In this document: piece by piece, positions 1-6,940 of the stretch
Position numbering within the stretch: the first letter of the stretch is position 1
Layout of the letters: each line of letters opens with the position of its first letter
DNA from: an uncultured Collinsella sp.
GTDB taxonomy: Bacteria; Actinomycetota; Coriobacteriia; Coriobacteriales; Coriobacteriaceae
Reading direction: 5' to 3'
DNA length: 12,779 nucleotides
NCBI GenBank assembly: GCA_900542165.1
Contig: UQMM01000040.1
Span: 1 to 12,779 of the forward strand
Notes under the pieces: model-generated
Database searches by the model: none
Told to the model about the DNA's origin: nothing
What the model saw: only the letters and a program-made list of their open reading frames with translations
Program-made: the position numbers and the translations under genes

Positions 1-123
1 GGGCAGGTCCGTTGTCGTGACTGCTCGCGCCGTCAGCAAACGCGCTGTTTAGTTGAACGTGACGGTACGCGTCTGCCGGTCGCCGTTGACGCGTGCGGCA
101 GGACGAGGATTTTCCTGTCGTAG
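1..123 (+). CDS. C-terminal end of an upstream gene, possibly a U32-family peptidase (partial)
   Basis: Frame 1 is open from the left edge of the window to a TAG at 121-123, giving 40 residues with no start codon in the window. The tail contains CRDC, LVERDGTRLPVAVDACGRTR and ends IFLS. A dipeptide-rich 'D-R-x-G-x-x-(F/L)-P-V-x-x-D-x-x-G-R' pattern is, from memory, typical of the C-terminal region of U32 peptidases (YhbU/YegQ type), so that is my best guess. The evidence is only this short match and an open frame with GC-rich codons. tyrS follows 96 bases later in the same direction. The stop codon lies inside the loop of the hairpin at 88-138, which is unusual but possible if that hairpin is the gene's terminator. 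It could also be an open frame by chance. Confidence 0.4.
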   Translation, partial: GQVRCRDCSRRQQTRCLVERDGTRLPVAVDACGRTRIFLS

Positions 124-138
124 GTGCCGCGTCGCGTC
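88..138 (+). terminator. Strong hairpin over the end of the upstream gene, possible terminator
   Basis: Bases 88-100 pair with 125-138 in two runs of six pairs separated by a wobble and a one-base bulge. Inside, GAC/GTC (102-104 with 117-119) and AGG/CCT (106-108 with 114-116) extend it to a loop of five bases. The 3' side is followed by AGTTTGTTAT, only a moderate T tract. It could terminate the upstream gene or be a leader structure for tyrS. Competing helices are noted in the findings. Confidence 0.4.
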
Positions 139-219
139 AGTTTGTTATCATATGAGAGTTTATGGACTTCCAGCACCGCCGTATCCGGTGAGGGTGCTAT
201 AGCAAAAGGAGGATACCCA

Positions 220-1431
220 ATGCTGTCTGTTGACGAGCAAATGCGTATCATCACCTCGGGCGCCGCGCAGATCGTTCCCGAGGCCGACCTTCGCAAGAAG
301 CTTGAGAAGGGCGAGCCCCTCAACATCAAGCTCGGCGTCGACCCCACCAGCCCCGACCTGCACCTGGGCCACGCCGTGCCGCTGCGCAAGATGCGTCAGT
401 TCCAGGACCTGGGCCACAACGTCACCCTCATCATCGGCAACGGTACCGCGTTGATCGGTGACCCTTCGGGCAAGAATTCCACCCGTCCGCAGCTTTCGCA
501 GGAGCAGATTGAGGCCAATGCCGAGACCTATGTGAGCCAGGCCATGAAGATCCTGGATCCCGAGAAGACCACCATCGTGCACAACGGTGACTGGATCTTG
601 TCGATGGATCTGGCCGGTCTGCTGCAGGTGTGCTCAAAGTTCACCGTCGCCCGCATTCTTGAGCGCGATGACTTTACCAAGCGCTACCAGTCTCAGACGC
701 CGATCGCCCTGCATGAGTTCCTGTATCCCGTGATGCAGGCCTTTGACTCCGTGCAGATCAAGGCCGACGTGGAGATGGGCGGCACCGATCAGCTCTTCAA
801 CCTGCTCGCCGGCCGCGAGCTCATGGAGAAGATGGGTATGGAGCCGCAGATTGCGCTCACCATGCCACTGCTTGAGGGCACCGACGGCGTGCGCAAGATG
901 TCCAAGTCCTATGGTAACTATATCGGCCTGACCGACGCTCCCAAGGATATGTTTGGCAAGACCATGTCCATCCCCGACGAGATGATCGGCAAGTACTATC
1001 GTCTGGCCAGCTCGCTCACCCCGGCCGAGGTCGACAAGATCGACGCCGCCCTGGCCGATGGTTCCGCCGACCCCTACGAGCTCAAGCGCGCTCTGGGTCG
1101 CGACCTGTGCGACACCTACCACGGCGCCGGCGCCGGCGACGAGGCTCAGGCCGAGTTCGACCGCGTATTCAAGGAGGGCCAGCTCGCCGACTTCCCCGAG
1201 AAGCATGCCGAGCTGACTGTCAATGACGAGGGCCAGATTTACCTCGCCGGCCTGCTCAAGGACCTGGGTCTTTCGGCCAGCGCCGGCCAGGCCCGCCGCG
1301 ATATCGACGGCGGCGGCGTCAAAATCAACGGCAAGGCCGTGGCTCCCAAGAGCTACAACATCGATCCGAGCGCCCTCAAGCTGGGCGATACCCTCTCCGT
1401 GGGCAAGCGCAAGGGCTTCAAGTTGGTCTAA
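220..1431 (+). CDS. tyrS: Tyrosyl-tRNA synthetase
   Basis: Charges tRNA-Tyr with tyrosine using ATP, in the cytoplasm; an essential class I aminoacyl-tRNA synthetase. The 403-residue product is of normal length. The Rossmann domain carries the tyrosine-binding GVDPTSPDLHLGH segment with the HIGH-type motif HLGH at residues 48-51, followed by IIGNGTALIGDPSGK (about 71-85). The second signature KMSKS is at 226-230 in KMSKSYGN. An S4 RNA-binding domain occupies about residues 340-403 (LSASAGQARRDIDGGGVKING). I chose the ATG at 220 because AAAGGAGG lies at 205-212 with good spacing and the conserved N-terminus begins here. The same frame extends upstream to an ATG at 124, but that has no ribosome binding site. 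A strong terminator follows, so the gene appears to be the last of its unit. Confidence 0.97.
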   Translation: MLSVDEQMRIITSGAAQIVPEADLRKKLEKGEPLNIKLGVDPTSPDLHLGHAVPLRKMRQFQDLGHNVTLIIGNGTALIGDPSGKNSTRPQLSQEQIEANAETYVSQAMKILDPEKTTIVHNGDWILSMDLAGLLQVCSKFTVARILERDDFTKRYQSQTPIALHEFLYPVMQAFDSVQIKADVEMGGTDQLFNLLAGRELMEKMGMEPQIALTMPLLEGTDGVRKMSKSYGNYIGLTDAPKDMFGKTMSIPDEMIGKYYRLASSLTPAEVDKIDAALADGSADPYELKRALGRDLCDTYHGAGAGDEAQAEFDRVFKEGQLADFPEKHAELTVNDEGQIYLAGLLKDLGLSASAGQARRDIDGGGVKINGKAVAPKSYNIDPSALKLGDTLSVGKRKGFKLV

Positions 1432-1460
1432 CGAGCGAGTTGACCTCACAAGTGCAACAA

Positions 1461-1495
1461 GGCCGCAGCCGGGATTCCCGACTGCGGCCTTTTTT
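1461..1495 (+). terminator. Rho-independent terminator of tyrS
   Basis: GGCCGCAG (1461-1468) pairs with CTGCGGCC (1482-1489). Inside, CGGG and CCCG (1470-1473 with 1477-1480) pair as well. The hairpin is followed directly by a run of T residues (1490-1495). It lies 30 bases after the tyrS stop. This is a canonical intrinsic terminator. Confidence 0.95.
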
Positions 1496-1504
1496 GGTTA
1501 CGAC

Positions 1505-1527
1505 GATCCCTTGGGGACGGAGGGATC
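1505..1527. repeat. Short perfect inverted repeat around a GGGGACGG core
   Basis: GATCCCT (1505-1511) is mirrored by AGGGATC (1521-1527), with loop TGGGGACGG. The GGGGACG core recurs in the gaps at 3481-3487, 4407-4413 and, inverted, 4491-4498. It may belong to the same family of dispersed intergenic repeats. It lacks a T tract, so a terminator role is unlikely. Confidence 0.45.
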
Positions 1528-1557
1528 ATTTGGCGGTGCCGTTAAGCGGAAGGGGTG

Positions 1558-1586
1558 TTAGCGGGGCTTCCTTTTGGGCATACAAT
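1558..1586 (+). promoter_or_regulatory. Possible promoter of the adenine deaminase gene
   Basis: TACAAT at 1581-1586 matches the -10 consensus at five of six positions. Seventeen bases upstream is TTAGCG (1558-1563), a weak -35 match. Transcription from here would give a leader of about 60 bases containing the hairpin at 1599-1628. It is a judgement by eye. Confidence 0.35.
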
Positions 1587-1598
1587 GGCTATTGACTT

Positions 1599-1628
1599 GC
1601 TGCGGTGAAGGCCTGTCCGCTCCGCAGC
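1599..1628 (+). promoter_or_regulatory. Leader hairpin upstream of adenine deaminase
   Basis: GCTGCGG (1599-1605) and CCGCAGC (1622-1628) form a perfect seven-pair stem with a 16-base loop, followed by TGTTTTC. The structure sits between the putative promoter and the ribosome binding site (AAAGGAG at 1644-1650). It could be an attenuator or a weak terminator. I looked for the conserved core of a purine riboswitch and did not see it. Confidence 0.4.
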
Positions 1629-1654
1629 TGTTTTCTACGGTTAAAGGAGTATGT

Positions 1655-3475
1655 ATGTCCGTTGAGGTCATGAGATCTGTGATCGATGCTGCCGAGGGGC
1701 GCGTGCCCGTCGACGCACTGTTTACCAATGCGCAGATCGTCGACGTGTATGGCCAGCGTGTGGCGCCCGGCAGTGTTGCCGTCAAGGACGGTGTGATCGT
1801 CGGCGTGCTCTACGATGGTCGCGACGATGCCGCTGGCGCCTACGAGGCAACTGAGGTCATCGACTGCCAGGGTCGCTATCTCGCTCCCGGTTTTATTGAC
1901 GGGCATCTGCACATTGAGTCCTCGAACATCCGCCCCGCCGAGTATGCGCGCATGGCGGCGACGCGCGGTACCACCACCGCCATTGCCGACAGCCACGAGA
2001 TTGCCAATGTTGCCGGTCTCGACGGCTTGCGCTTTATGATCGAGGATGGCCGCCGCGCGCCCATCTCCATCAAGTACATGATGCCTTCGTGCGTGCCCGC
2101 GCTGCCCGACGAGCAGGCCGGTGCCGTGATTATTGCCGCCGATATGCAGGAGTTTTTTGCCGAGCATCCAGGCGATGTCTTTGGCCTGGGCGAAATGATG
2201 AACCTGCCGGGCGTCTTTATGGCCGACCCCGAGACCTGTGCTCGCATCGATGCTGCCAACCAGACGCCGTCCAAGCAGGTCGACGGCCATGCGCCGCTCG
2301 TTGCCGGTAAGGACCTCAACGCCTATGCCGCAGCGGGCATTATCGCCGACCACGAGTCGACGATTCCCGAGGAGGCGCTCGACAAGCTATCCCGCGGCAT
2401 GTATGTGATGCTGCGTGAGGGCACGTGCAGCCACGACCTGGCCAATTTGTCCCCGATGCTGCTGGAGAATCCCGCGCGCGCCCGCCGCTGCTGTTTTGCG
2501 ACTGACGACCGTGCTCCCTCCGATGCGCTTTCGACCGGTATGATCGACAACGCCTGCCGCGTGGCTATCGAGGCCGGTATTGACCCCGTGGTTGCCATCT
2601 CTATGGCGTCCCTTTCTACGGCCGAGGCGTTTGGTCTGGACCACGGTTGTCGCGACCCGCACGAGCTCCGCGGCGCAATCGCCCCGGGCAAGCGCGCTGA
2701 CCTGCTGTTGCTCGATGACCTGACGTTTGCTAAGGCTCCGCATCGCGTATATGCCGCCGGTGCCCTGGTGGCGCAGGACGGCACCTTTGTGGGCGAGATT
2801 GCACCCGAGATGGCCGAGGTTGCGGCCCTTGCCGATGAGCTGCGTGCTTCCGTTAAACTGCCGAAGCTATCGCTCGACGTGTTCGACTATGCCTTTAAGC
2901 CGGGCGAGGCTGTGATTGACGTGGTGCCGGGTAAGGCCATCACGGGTATGGTTCGTCCTGAGACTGACGAGGACTTGCGCCGCATTATGCTGATTGAGCG
3001 CCATGGCCGTGGCGTGTCGCTGCAGGCCGAGGGCGCCGACGGCGACGGCCCCGCGGGTCTGGGCTTGGTCGGCAAGCATATCGGCCGTGGTTGGGTGCGC
3101 GGCTTTACCATCACGGGCGGCGCCATTGCCTCCACGATCGGCCACGACTCGCACAACGTGTGCGTGGTGGGCGACAATGCGGCGGATATGATGGCTGCCG
3201 TTGAGGCCGTGGGCCAGGGCGGCCACGTGCTGGTGCGCAACGGCGAGGTCGTGGCGCGCATTCCGCTGGCGCTCGGCGGCCTGATGAGCGAGGGCGCTGC
3301 CGAAGACGTTGCGGCGCAGCACGACGACTTTATGGTCAAGGCGCGCGCCATGGGTATTGAGCCGCCGCTCGACCCCATCATGGGCATCATCTTCCTGCCC
3401 CTGCCGGTCATCCCGACGCTCCGCATCCGCCCCGAGGGCATGTTCGACGTCACAACCTTCACCTACGCCGACTAG
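1655..3475 (+). CDS. ade: Adenine deaminase
   Basis: Converts adenine to hypoxanthine and ammonia, feeding purine salvage in the cytoplasm; a metal-dependent amidohydrolase. The 606-residue product fits the bacterial Ade family. It begins with the amidohydrolase beta-sandwich (about residues 15-80). The metal-binding motif GFIDGHLHIESS spans 79-90 with H84 and H86. Further family motifs are ADSHEIANVAGLDG (111-124), GEMMNLPGV (179-187), DGHAPL (210-215), DHES (232-235) and ATDDRAPSDA (282-291), with the Ade-specific C-terminal domain to the end. The ATG at 1655 was chosen over the upstream in-frame ATG at 1574 because AAAGGAG lies just before it and homology starts here; an out-of-frame ATG at 1651 overlaps. 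The gene stands alone. Its stop codon lies within the 35-bp repeat at 3470-3504. Confidence 0.95.
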   Translation: MSVEVMRSVIDAAEGRVPVDALFTNAQIVDVYGQRVAPGSVAVKDGVIVGVLYDGRDDAAGAYEATEVIDCQGRYLAPGFIDGHLHIESSNIRPAEYARMAATRGTTTAIADSHEIANVAGLDGLRFMIEDGRRAPISIKYMMPSCVPALPDEQAGAVIIAADMQEFFAEHPGDVFGLGEMMNLPGVFMADPETCARIDAANQTPSKQVDGHAPLVAGKDLNAYAAAGIIADHESTIPEEALDKLSRGMYVMLREGTCSHDLANLSPMLLENPARARRCCFATDDRAPSDALSTGMIDNACRVAIEAGIDPVVAISMASLSTAEAFGLDHGCRDPHELRGAIAPGKRADLLLLDDLTFAKAPHRVYAAGALVAQDGTFVGEIAPEMAEVAALADELRASVKLPKLSLDVFDYAFKPGEAVIDVVPGKAITGMVRPETDEDLRRIMLIERHGRGVSLQAEGADGDGPAGLGLVGKHIGRGWVRGFTITGGAIASTIGHDSHNVCVVGDNAADMMAAVEAVGQGGHVLVRNGEVVARIPLALGGLMSEGAAEDVAAQHDDFMVKARAMGIEPPLDPIMGIIFLPLPVIPTLRIRPEGMFDVTTFTYAD

Positions 3476-3504
3476 TCATCGGGGACGCACTTAAACGACT
3501 AGTT
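3470..3504 (-). repeat. 35-bp intergenic repeat, copy A
   Basis: Read on the minus strand this segment matches 4475-4509 on the plus strand at 28 of 35 positions by my hand alignment, without gaps. Shared blocks are ACTAGTC, CGTCCCC and ATGACTAG. The ends carry near-palindromic GACTAGTC/GACTAGTT. It overlaps the last codon and stop of the adenine deaminase gene. The two copies flank the first HAD gene in inverted orientation. Confidence 0.75.
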
Positions 3505-3531
3505 GTAACGTTTATGACTGCGGGGTCTTAT
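3503..3531 (+). promoter_or_regulatory. Possible promoter of the first HAD phosphatase gene
   Basis: TTGTAA (3503-3508) and TCTTAT (3526-3531), 17 bases apart, each match the -35 and -10 consensus at four of six positions. Transcription would begin at the left arm of the hairpin at 3535-3596. The match is modest. Confidence 0.3.
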
Positions 3532-3534
3532 TTG

Positions 3535-3596
3535 AGCTCCCTTTGGGTACGTTGGAATCGGATACACGTTCGATTCCAACAAGCCCGAAGGGAGCT
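3535..3596 (+). promoter_or_regulatory. Long two-part hairpin covering the ribosome binding site of the HAD gene
   Basis: Bases 3535-3547 pair with 3584-3596 (13 pairs, one of them a wobble). After a small internal loop, 3551-3560 pair perfectly with 3571-3580 (10 pairs), leaving a ten-base loop. The 3' arm contains GAAGGGAG, the Shine-Dalgarno sequence of the gene starting at 3602, and is followed by TTTTC. The structure could act as a terminator-like attenuator or a translational switch. No known riboswitch class was recognised. Confidence 0.6.
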
Positions 3597-3601
3597 TTTC
3601 T

Positions 3602-4396
3602 ATGTTTAAACTGATTGCATCCGATATGGACGGCACGTTGCTTGACGAAAACGGCCAGGTGCCTCCCGAGACCTACGAACTGATTTTGGCGCTACGCGAG
3701 CATGGCGTGCATTTTGCCGCATCGTCAGGCCGCCGCTACGATCGCCTGTGCGAGTTCTTTGCGCCCGTTCGCGACAAGATGGACTTTGTCGCAGCTAACG
3801 GTGCCCAGGTCTTCGCCGACGGCAAAATGGTAGACCGCGAGGTGTATTCGCACCTGGCGATTCGAAAGCTCGCCCAGGCCGTCGCGACGTTTCCCAATTT
3901 GCATCTTGCGCTCTTTGACCGAACCAAGTCCTTTTTGCTCGATGACGAGTGCAAGTTCGTGCGTGAGGTCGATAAGGACCTTCCCAATGCCGAGCGCATT
4001 TGGGAGCTGCCCGATCCCAGCGTAAATATCATCAAGGCGAGTATCTTTTGCGATGACTGCGCCGTTATGGACAGTGCGTACGTGCTACAGCGAGAACTCG
4101 GTCAGCTCTTTACCTTTGCGCCTTCGGGCAACGCGTGGATCGATGCCATGCAGCCCGGTGTGTCGAAGGCCTCGGGCATCGCACAGCTTGCGGAGCATTA
4201 TGGCATTGGGCGCGACGAGGTCATGGCGTTTGGCGACTCGATGAACGACTACGAGATCATTCGCTTTGTCGGCACGGGCTGTGCGATGGAAAACGCGCGT
4301 CCGGCGCTCAAAGCGGTGGCCGATCGCGTGGTGGGGCGCAACCGCGACCACGCTGTCCAGCAAGAACTCCGCCGTGTGCTGGAGAGCCTCGCTTAA
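3602..4396 (+). CDS. Cof-type HAD-IIB family hydrolase
   Basis: Predicted cytoplasmic phosphatase acting on sugar phosphates or similar small phosphorylated metabolites; the substrate cannot be told from sequence. The 264-residue length is normal for Cof-type proteins. Motif I is DMDGTLL at residues 8-14 with nucleophile D8 and acid/base D10. Motif II is SSGR (41-44). The motif III lysine is K189 in VSKASG. Motif IV is GDSMND at 211-216. The central stretch is the C2B cap that determines substrate. The start is fixed by GGGAG seven bases upstream, in the arm of a long hairpin, so translation may be controlled by RNA folding. It is monocistronic and converges with a second, divergent HAD gene on the other strand. 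It is flanked by inverted copies of a 35-bp repeat. Confidence 0.9.
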   Translation: MFKLIASDMDGTLLDENGQVPPETYELILALREHGVHFAASSGRRYDRLCEFFAPVRDKMDFVAANGAQVFADGKMVDREVYSHLAIRKLAQAVATFPNLHLALFDRTKSFLLDDECKFVREVDKDLPNAERIWELPDPSVNIIKASIFCDDCAVMDSAYVLQRELGQLFTFAPSGNAWIDAMQPGVSKASGIAQLAEHYGIGRDEVMAFGDSMNDYEIIRFVGTGCAMENARPALKAVADRVVGRNRDHAVQQELRRVLESLA

Positions 4397-4405
4397 TCCG
4401 ACAGA

Positions 4406-4499
4406 TGGGGACGTTCCCGTTCTGCCGGCAGTGGGGGACAGTCCTTGCAGCTTTTCGCGAAGAGTGTCCCTAACGACTAGTCATTCAAGAACGTCCCCA
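4406..4499. repeat. Nested palindromic intergenic element
   Basis: The outer arms TGGGGACGTTC (4406-4416) and GAACGTCCCCA (4489-4499) are perfect 11-base inverted repeats. Inside, GGGACA (4435-4440) pairs with TGTCCC (4465-4470), and TTCGCGAA (4454-4461) is a palindrome. It fills the gap between two convergent genes. The layout resembles REP/BIME-type elements. There is no T tract at either end, though the folded RNA could still stop transcription from both sides. Confidence 0.65.
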
Positions 4500-4509
4500 A
4501 TGACTAGCC
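4475..4509 (+). repeat. 35-bp intergenic repeat, copy B
   Basis: Partner of the copy at 3470-3504, in opposite orientation (28 of 35 bases identical by hand). It starts with the perfect palindrome GACTAGTC and ends with GACTAGCC. Its inner part provides the right arm of the nested palindrome at 4406-4499. Confidence 0.75.
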
Positions 4510-4518
4510 GATGGCTAG
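4504..4518. repeat. Small inverted repeat at the end of the minus-strand HAD gene
   Basis: CTAGCC (4504-4509) and GGCTAG (4513-4518) are separated by three bases. The right arm contains the stop codon of the minus-strand HAD gene. No T tract follows on either strand, so a terminator role is uncertain. Confidence 0.4.
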
Positions 4519-5357
4519 GCGAGGGCGGCCATGATGGTGCGGGCGACGCCGTCGTGGTCATTGTCGTATTCGGTGATGGCGTCGGCGGCGTCGCGGTCTT
4601 CGGGCTCGCCGTTGATCATGGCCATGCCGTGGCCTGCTGCCTGCAGCATGGGAATGTCGTTGATGTTGTCGCCGAAGCCCCAGGCGTCGGCGAGACGCTC
4701 GCCCAGGTGCTCGCATAGCCACGTGAGGGCCGTTCCCTTGGTGGCGCCCTCGCCCATGACCTCGATATTCATGGCGTACGAACGCGTGACCTCAATGCCT
4801 CCGAGCGTGTCGAGCTCAGCCGCGATGGCGTCGCGATCGGCCGGGTCGTGCCAGTACATGGCGATGCGTTCGAGCGTCTCGACCCCGTCGATCTTGCTGT
4901 CGATATCCATGTCGATCGGCGTTCGTGTGCGCTTGAGCGAAGCCGCGATGTGGGGGTCGCCGCCACAGAACTCATCCAGACGCCCGTATAGCGAGCGGGG
5001 GAGGAAACACTGCCCATCCGCGAAGATATCGAAGGTCACATCGTGGCCGGCGGCAATGCGATGGATGCGGTGGGCAATGCCACGGTCGAGCGGACGGCTC
5101 AAGATGCGCGTGGCACGCGAAGTATCGGTGGGCGTACCGTCGTCGAGTTGCCAGACGCTGGCGCCGTTGGCACAGACCGCGTAGTGCACGGCGGGATGGG
5201 CGAGGATGGGCTCAAAGATGCCCGACAGCGGACGTCCCGTGCAGGGAACAAACTCGATGTCACGACGTGCGAGCTCGTCGAGCATTGCCCAGGTGGCATC
5301 GCTCATTTGCTTATCGCTCGTCAGCAGCGTCCCATCCATATCGGAAAACACAATCAT
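4515..5357 (-). CDS. Cof-type HAD-IIB family hydrolase
   Basis: Second predicted small-molecule phosphatase of the Cof family, with no obvious close similarity to its neighbour outside the motifs, so not a recent duplicate. The 280-residue product starts MIVFSDMDGTLL, with nucleophile D6 and D8. Motif II is CTGR (39-42), the motif III lysine is K207 in EGATKGTAL, and motif IV is GDNIND (229-234). The end, NDHDGVARTI, is the usual C-terminal signature of this group. The ATG at 5357 was chosen because GAAAGGG lies nine bases upstream and the conserved N-terminus begins there. The in-frame ATG at 5417 would place the start inside the citrate synthase terminator. The gene lies downstream of the citrate synthase gene on the same strand but behind a strong terminator, so it may be expressed separately. 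Substrate unknown. Confidence 0.9.
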   Translation of the reverse strand: MIVFSDMDGTLLTSDKQMSDATWAMLDELARRDIEFVPCTGRPLSGIFEPILAHPAVHYAVCANGASVWQLDDGTPTDTSRATRILSRPLDRGIAHRIHRIAAGHDVTFDIFADGQCFLPRSLYGRLDEFCGGDPHIAASLKRTRTPIDMDIDSKIDGVETLERIAMYWHDPADRDAIAAELDTLGGIEVTRSYAMNIEVMGEGATKGTALTWLCEHLGERLADAWGFGDNINDIPMLQAAGHGMAMINGEPEDRDAADAITEYDNDHDGVARTIMAALA

Positions 5358-5382
5358 TTGATGCAGCCCTTTCCACTGGCAT

Positions 5383-5420
5383 AAAAAGCGTGGCCGAGGG
5401 CTTGGGTCCCTGGCCACGCT
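5383..5420 (-). terminator. Rho-independent terminator of the citrate synthase gene
   Basis: On the minus strand AGCGTGGCC (5420-5412) pairs with GGCCACGCT (5395-5387), with inner CCC/GGG pairs possible. It is followed by a run of T residues (5387-5383). It lies 24 bases past the citrate synthase stop codon at 5444. Confidence 0.92.
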
Positions 5421-5443
5421 CGAGTTCTATAACGGTCCGCGTC

Positions 5444-6862
5444 CTAGCGGTCGGCGAGCGGCTTGTACTCCAGCGGCTCGATCACCGGACGATAGGCGGG
5501 GCGGATGATACGGTGCGCGCAGAAGAGCTCTTCCATGCGGTGTGCCGACCAGCCGGCCATGCGGGCGACGGCGAATAGCGGCGTAAAGAGCGTCTCGGGC
5601 ACGCCGAGCATCTTGTAGATAAAGCCCGTGTACAGGTCGATGTTGGCGCAGATGGGCTTGGTCATGCCGTGGTCGCGCATGACCTGGGGTGCCAGGCGCT
5701 CGATGCGCTCGATGAGTGCGAACTCTTCGCTCAAGTTCTTCTTGGCTGCCAGCGAGCGCGCGTAACGGCGGCACACCTCGGCGCGTGGGTCGCTCAGCGT
5801 GTAGACGGCGTGGCCCATGCCGTAGATGAGGCCGGTGCCGTCGAAGGCCTGCTTGTCGAGGATCTTGCCCAGGTAGGCCGCGACCTCGTCCTCGTTTTCC
5901 CAGTTGGAAACATGCGCGCGGATGTCCTCGTGCATAGACACGACCTTGGCATTGGCACCGCCGTGGCGCGGGCCCTTGAGCGAGCCGATAGCCGCGGCGT
6001 AGGCGGAATACGGGTCGGTGGCCGAAGACGACAGCACGCGGCAAGCGAAGGTGGAGTTGTTGCCGCCGCCGTGCTCGGCATGCAGCATGAGCATAACGTC
6101 GAGCAGCATGGCCTCATCGCGGGTGAACGCCATGCCGCCGCGCAGGACCTGTAGGATGGTCTCGGCGGTGGAGAGACCGGGTGTGGGGTGCGGTACATGA
6201 ACCTCGGAGCCGCGAAGCTTGGCGACCGAGGCCATGTGTGCGAAGGCGGCGATGCGGGGGAGACGGGCGAGCATAGAGATGGCGACGTCGATCTCATGCT
6301 CGGGCGTAATTACGTCGGGTTCGGCATCGAAGGCGTAGAGCAGCAGCACGGCGCGCTGGAGCACATTCATGATGCTCGACGACACCGTGGTCATGGGGAA
6401 CTCTTTGACGTATTCGTCGCTCAGATGTCTAAAGGCACCAAGGCGCTCGCAGAAGCCGTCGAGCTCCTCTTTGTTGGGCAGCGAGCCCGTGATAAGCAGA
6501 TAGGCGACTTCTTCGTAGCCATAGCGATTCTCGGCCTGGGCATTGTTGACCAGATCCTCGATGCTATAGCCGCGCAGCGTGAGCTTGCCCTGGTCGGGTA
6601 CGACCTTGCCGTCGACCTTGTTGTAGCCGTGCACGTCCGAGATGCGGGTAAGGCCCGCGACCACGCCCGAGCCGTCGGCATTACGCAGGCCGCGCTTGAC
6701 GTTATGCTCGACGAACAGACCCTCGTCATACGGATTAGTCGGCATGCCGTGGTAGAGGTTTTCGCTCTCGGGCGAAATCTGGCGGCTTGCCTCGTAATCC
6801 AGGACCAGGCGGCTCAGGTGGTCGTCGAAGCGGTAGTAGATTTTCTTGGCGTCGTAGGCCAT
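5444..6862 (-). CDS. gltA: Citrate synthase
   Basis: Condenses acetyl-CoA with oxaloacetate to form citrate, in the cytoplasm; in an anaerobe it probably serves the oxidative branch leading to glutamate. The 472-residue product is longer than the classic 380-430 residues because of an N-terminal region (about 1-90). The catalytic triad can be placed: H264 in HAEHGGGNNST, H351 in YGMGHAVYTLSDPRAE, and D409 in ANIDLYTG. GPRHGGAN is at 298-305. In the first motif the common HxEQNAS is HAEHGGGNNS, as in divergent citrate synthases. The ATG at 6862 was chosen because GGAGAGGAG lies just upstream; an in-frame ATG at 6898 lacks this support. It follows the ACT-domain gene by 78 bases on the same strand and may share its transcript. 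2-Methylcitrate synthase activity cannot be excluded. Confidence 0.92.
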   Translation of the reverse strand: MAYDAKKIYYRFDDHLSRLVLDYEASRQISPESENLYHGMPTNPYDEGLFVEHNVKRGLRNADGSGVVAGLTRISDVHGYNKVDGKVVPDQGKLTLRGYSIEDLVNNAQAENRYGYEEVAYLLITGSLPNKEELDGFCERLGAFRHLSDEYVKEFPMTTVSSSIMNVLQRAVLLLYAFDAEPDVITPEHEIDVAISMLARLPRIAAFAHMASVAKLRGSEVHVPHPTPGLSTAETILQVLRGGMAFTRDEAMLLDVMLMLHAEHGGGNNSTFACRVLSSSATDPYSAYAAAIGSLKGPRHGGANAKVVSMHEDIRAHVSNWENEDEVAAYLGKILDKQAFDGTGLIYGMGHAVYTLSDPRAEVCRRYARSLAAKKNLSEEFALIERIERLAPQVMRDHGMTKPICANIDLYTGFIYKMLGVPETLFTPLFAVARMAGWSAHRMEELFCAHRIIRPAYRPVIEPLEYKPLADR

Positions 6863-6940
6863 GCGCGCTCCTCTCCGGGCCGCGTCGGGGCGGCGCACTT
6901 GGGCGTGCGCGCTTCGGGCTATCCCCGGGCGGCCTGTTCG

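Noticed and set aside
1..219. T-box leader for tyrS
   Set aside because: A GGTAC-containing segment near 64 loosely resembles the T-box sequence, but the full conserved motif and specifier stem are missing and the segment overlaps an upstream open frame.
634..1449. Minus-strand open frame of 271 codons opposite tyrS
   Set aside because: Antisense shadow of a confidently identified gene with no domain or ribosome binding site.
1593..1654. Purine riboswitch upstream of adenine deaminase
   Set aside because: The conserved three-way junction core is not visible; only a single hairpin is present.
4397..4514. CRISPR-like or tandem repeat array
   Set aside because: The repeated pieces are inverted arms of a palindrome, not direct repeats with regular spacers.
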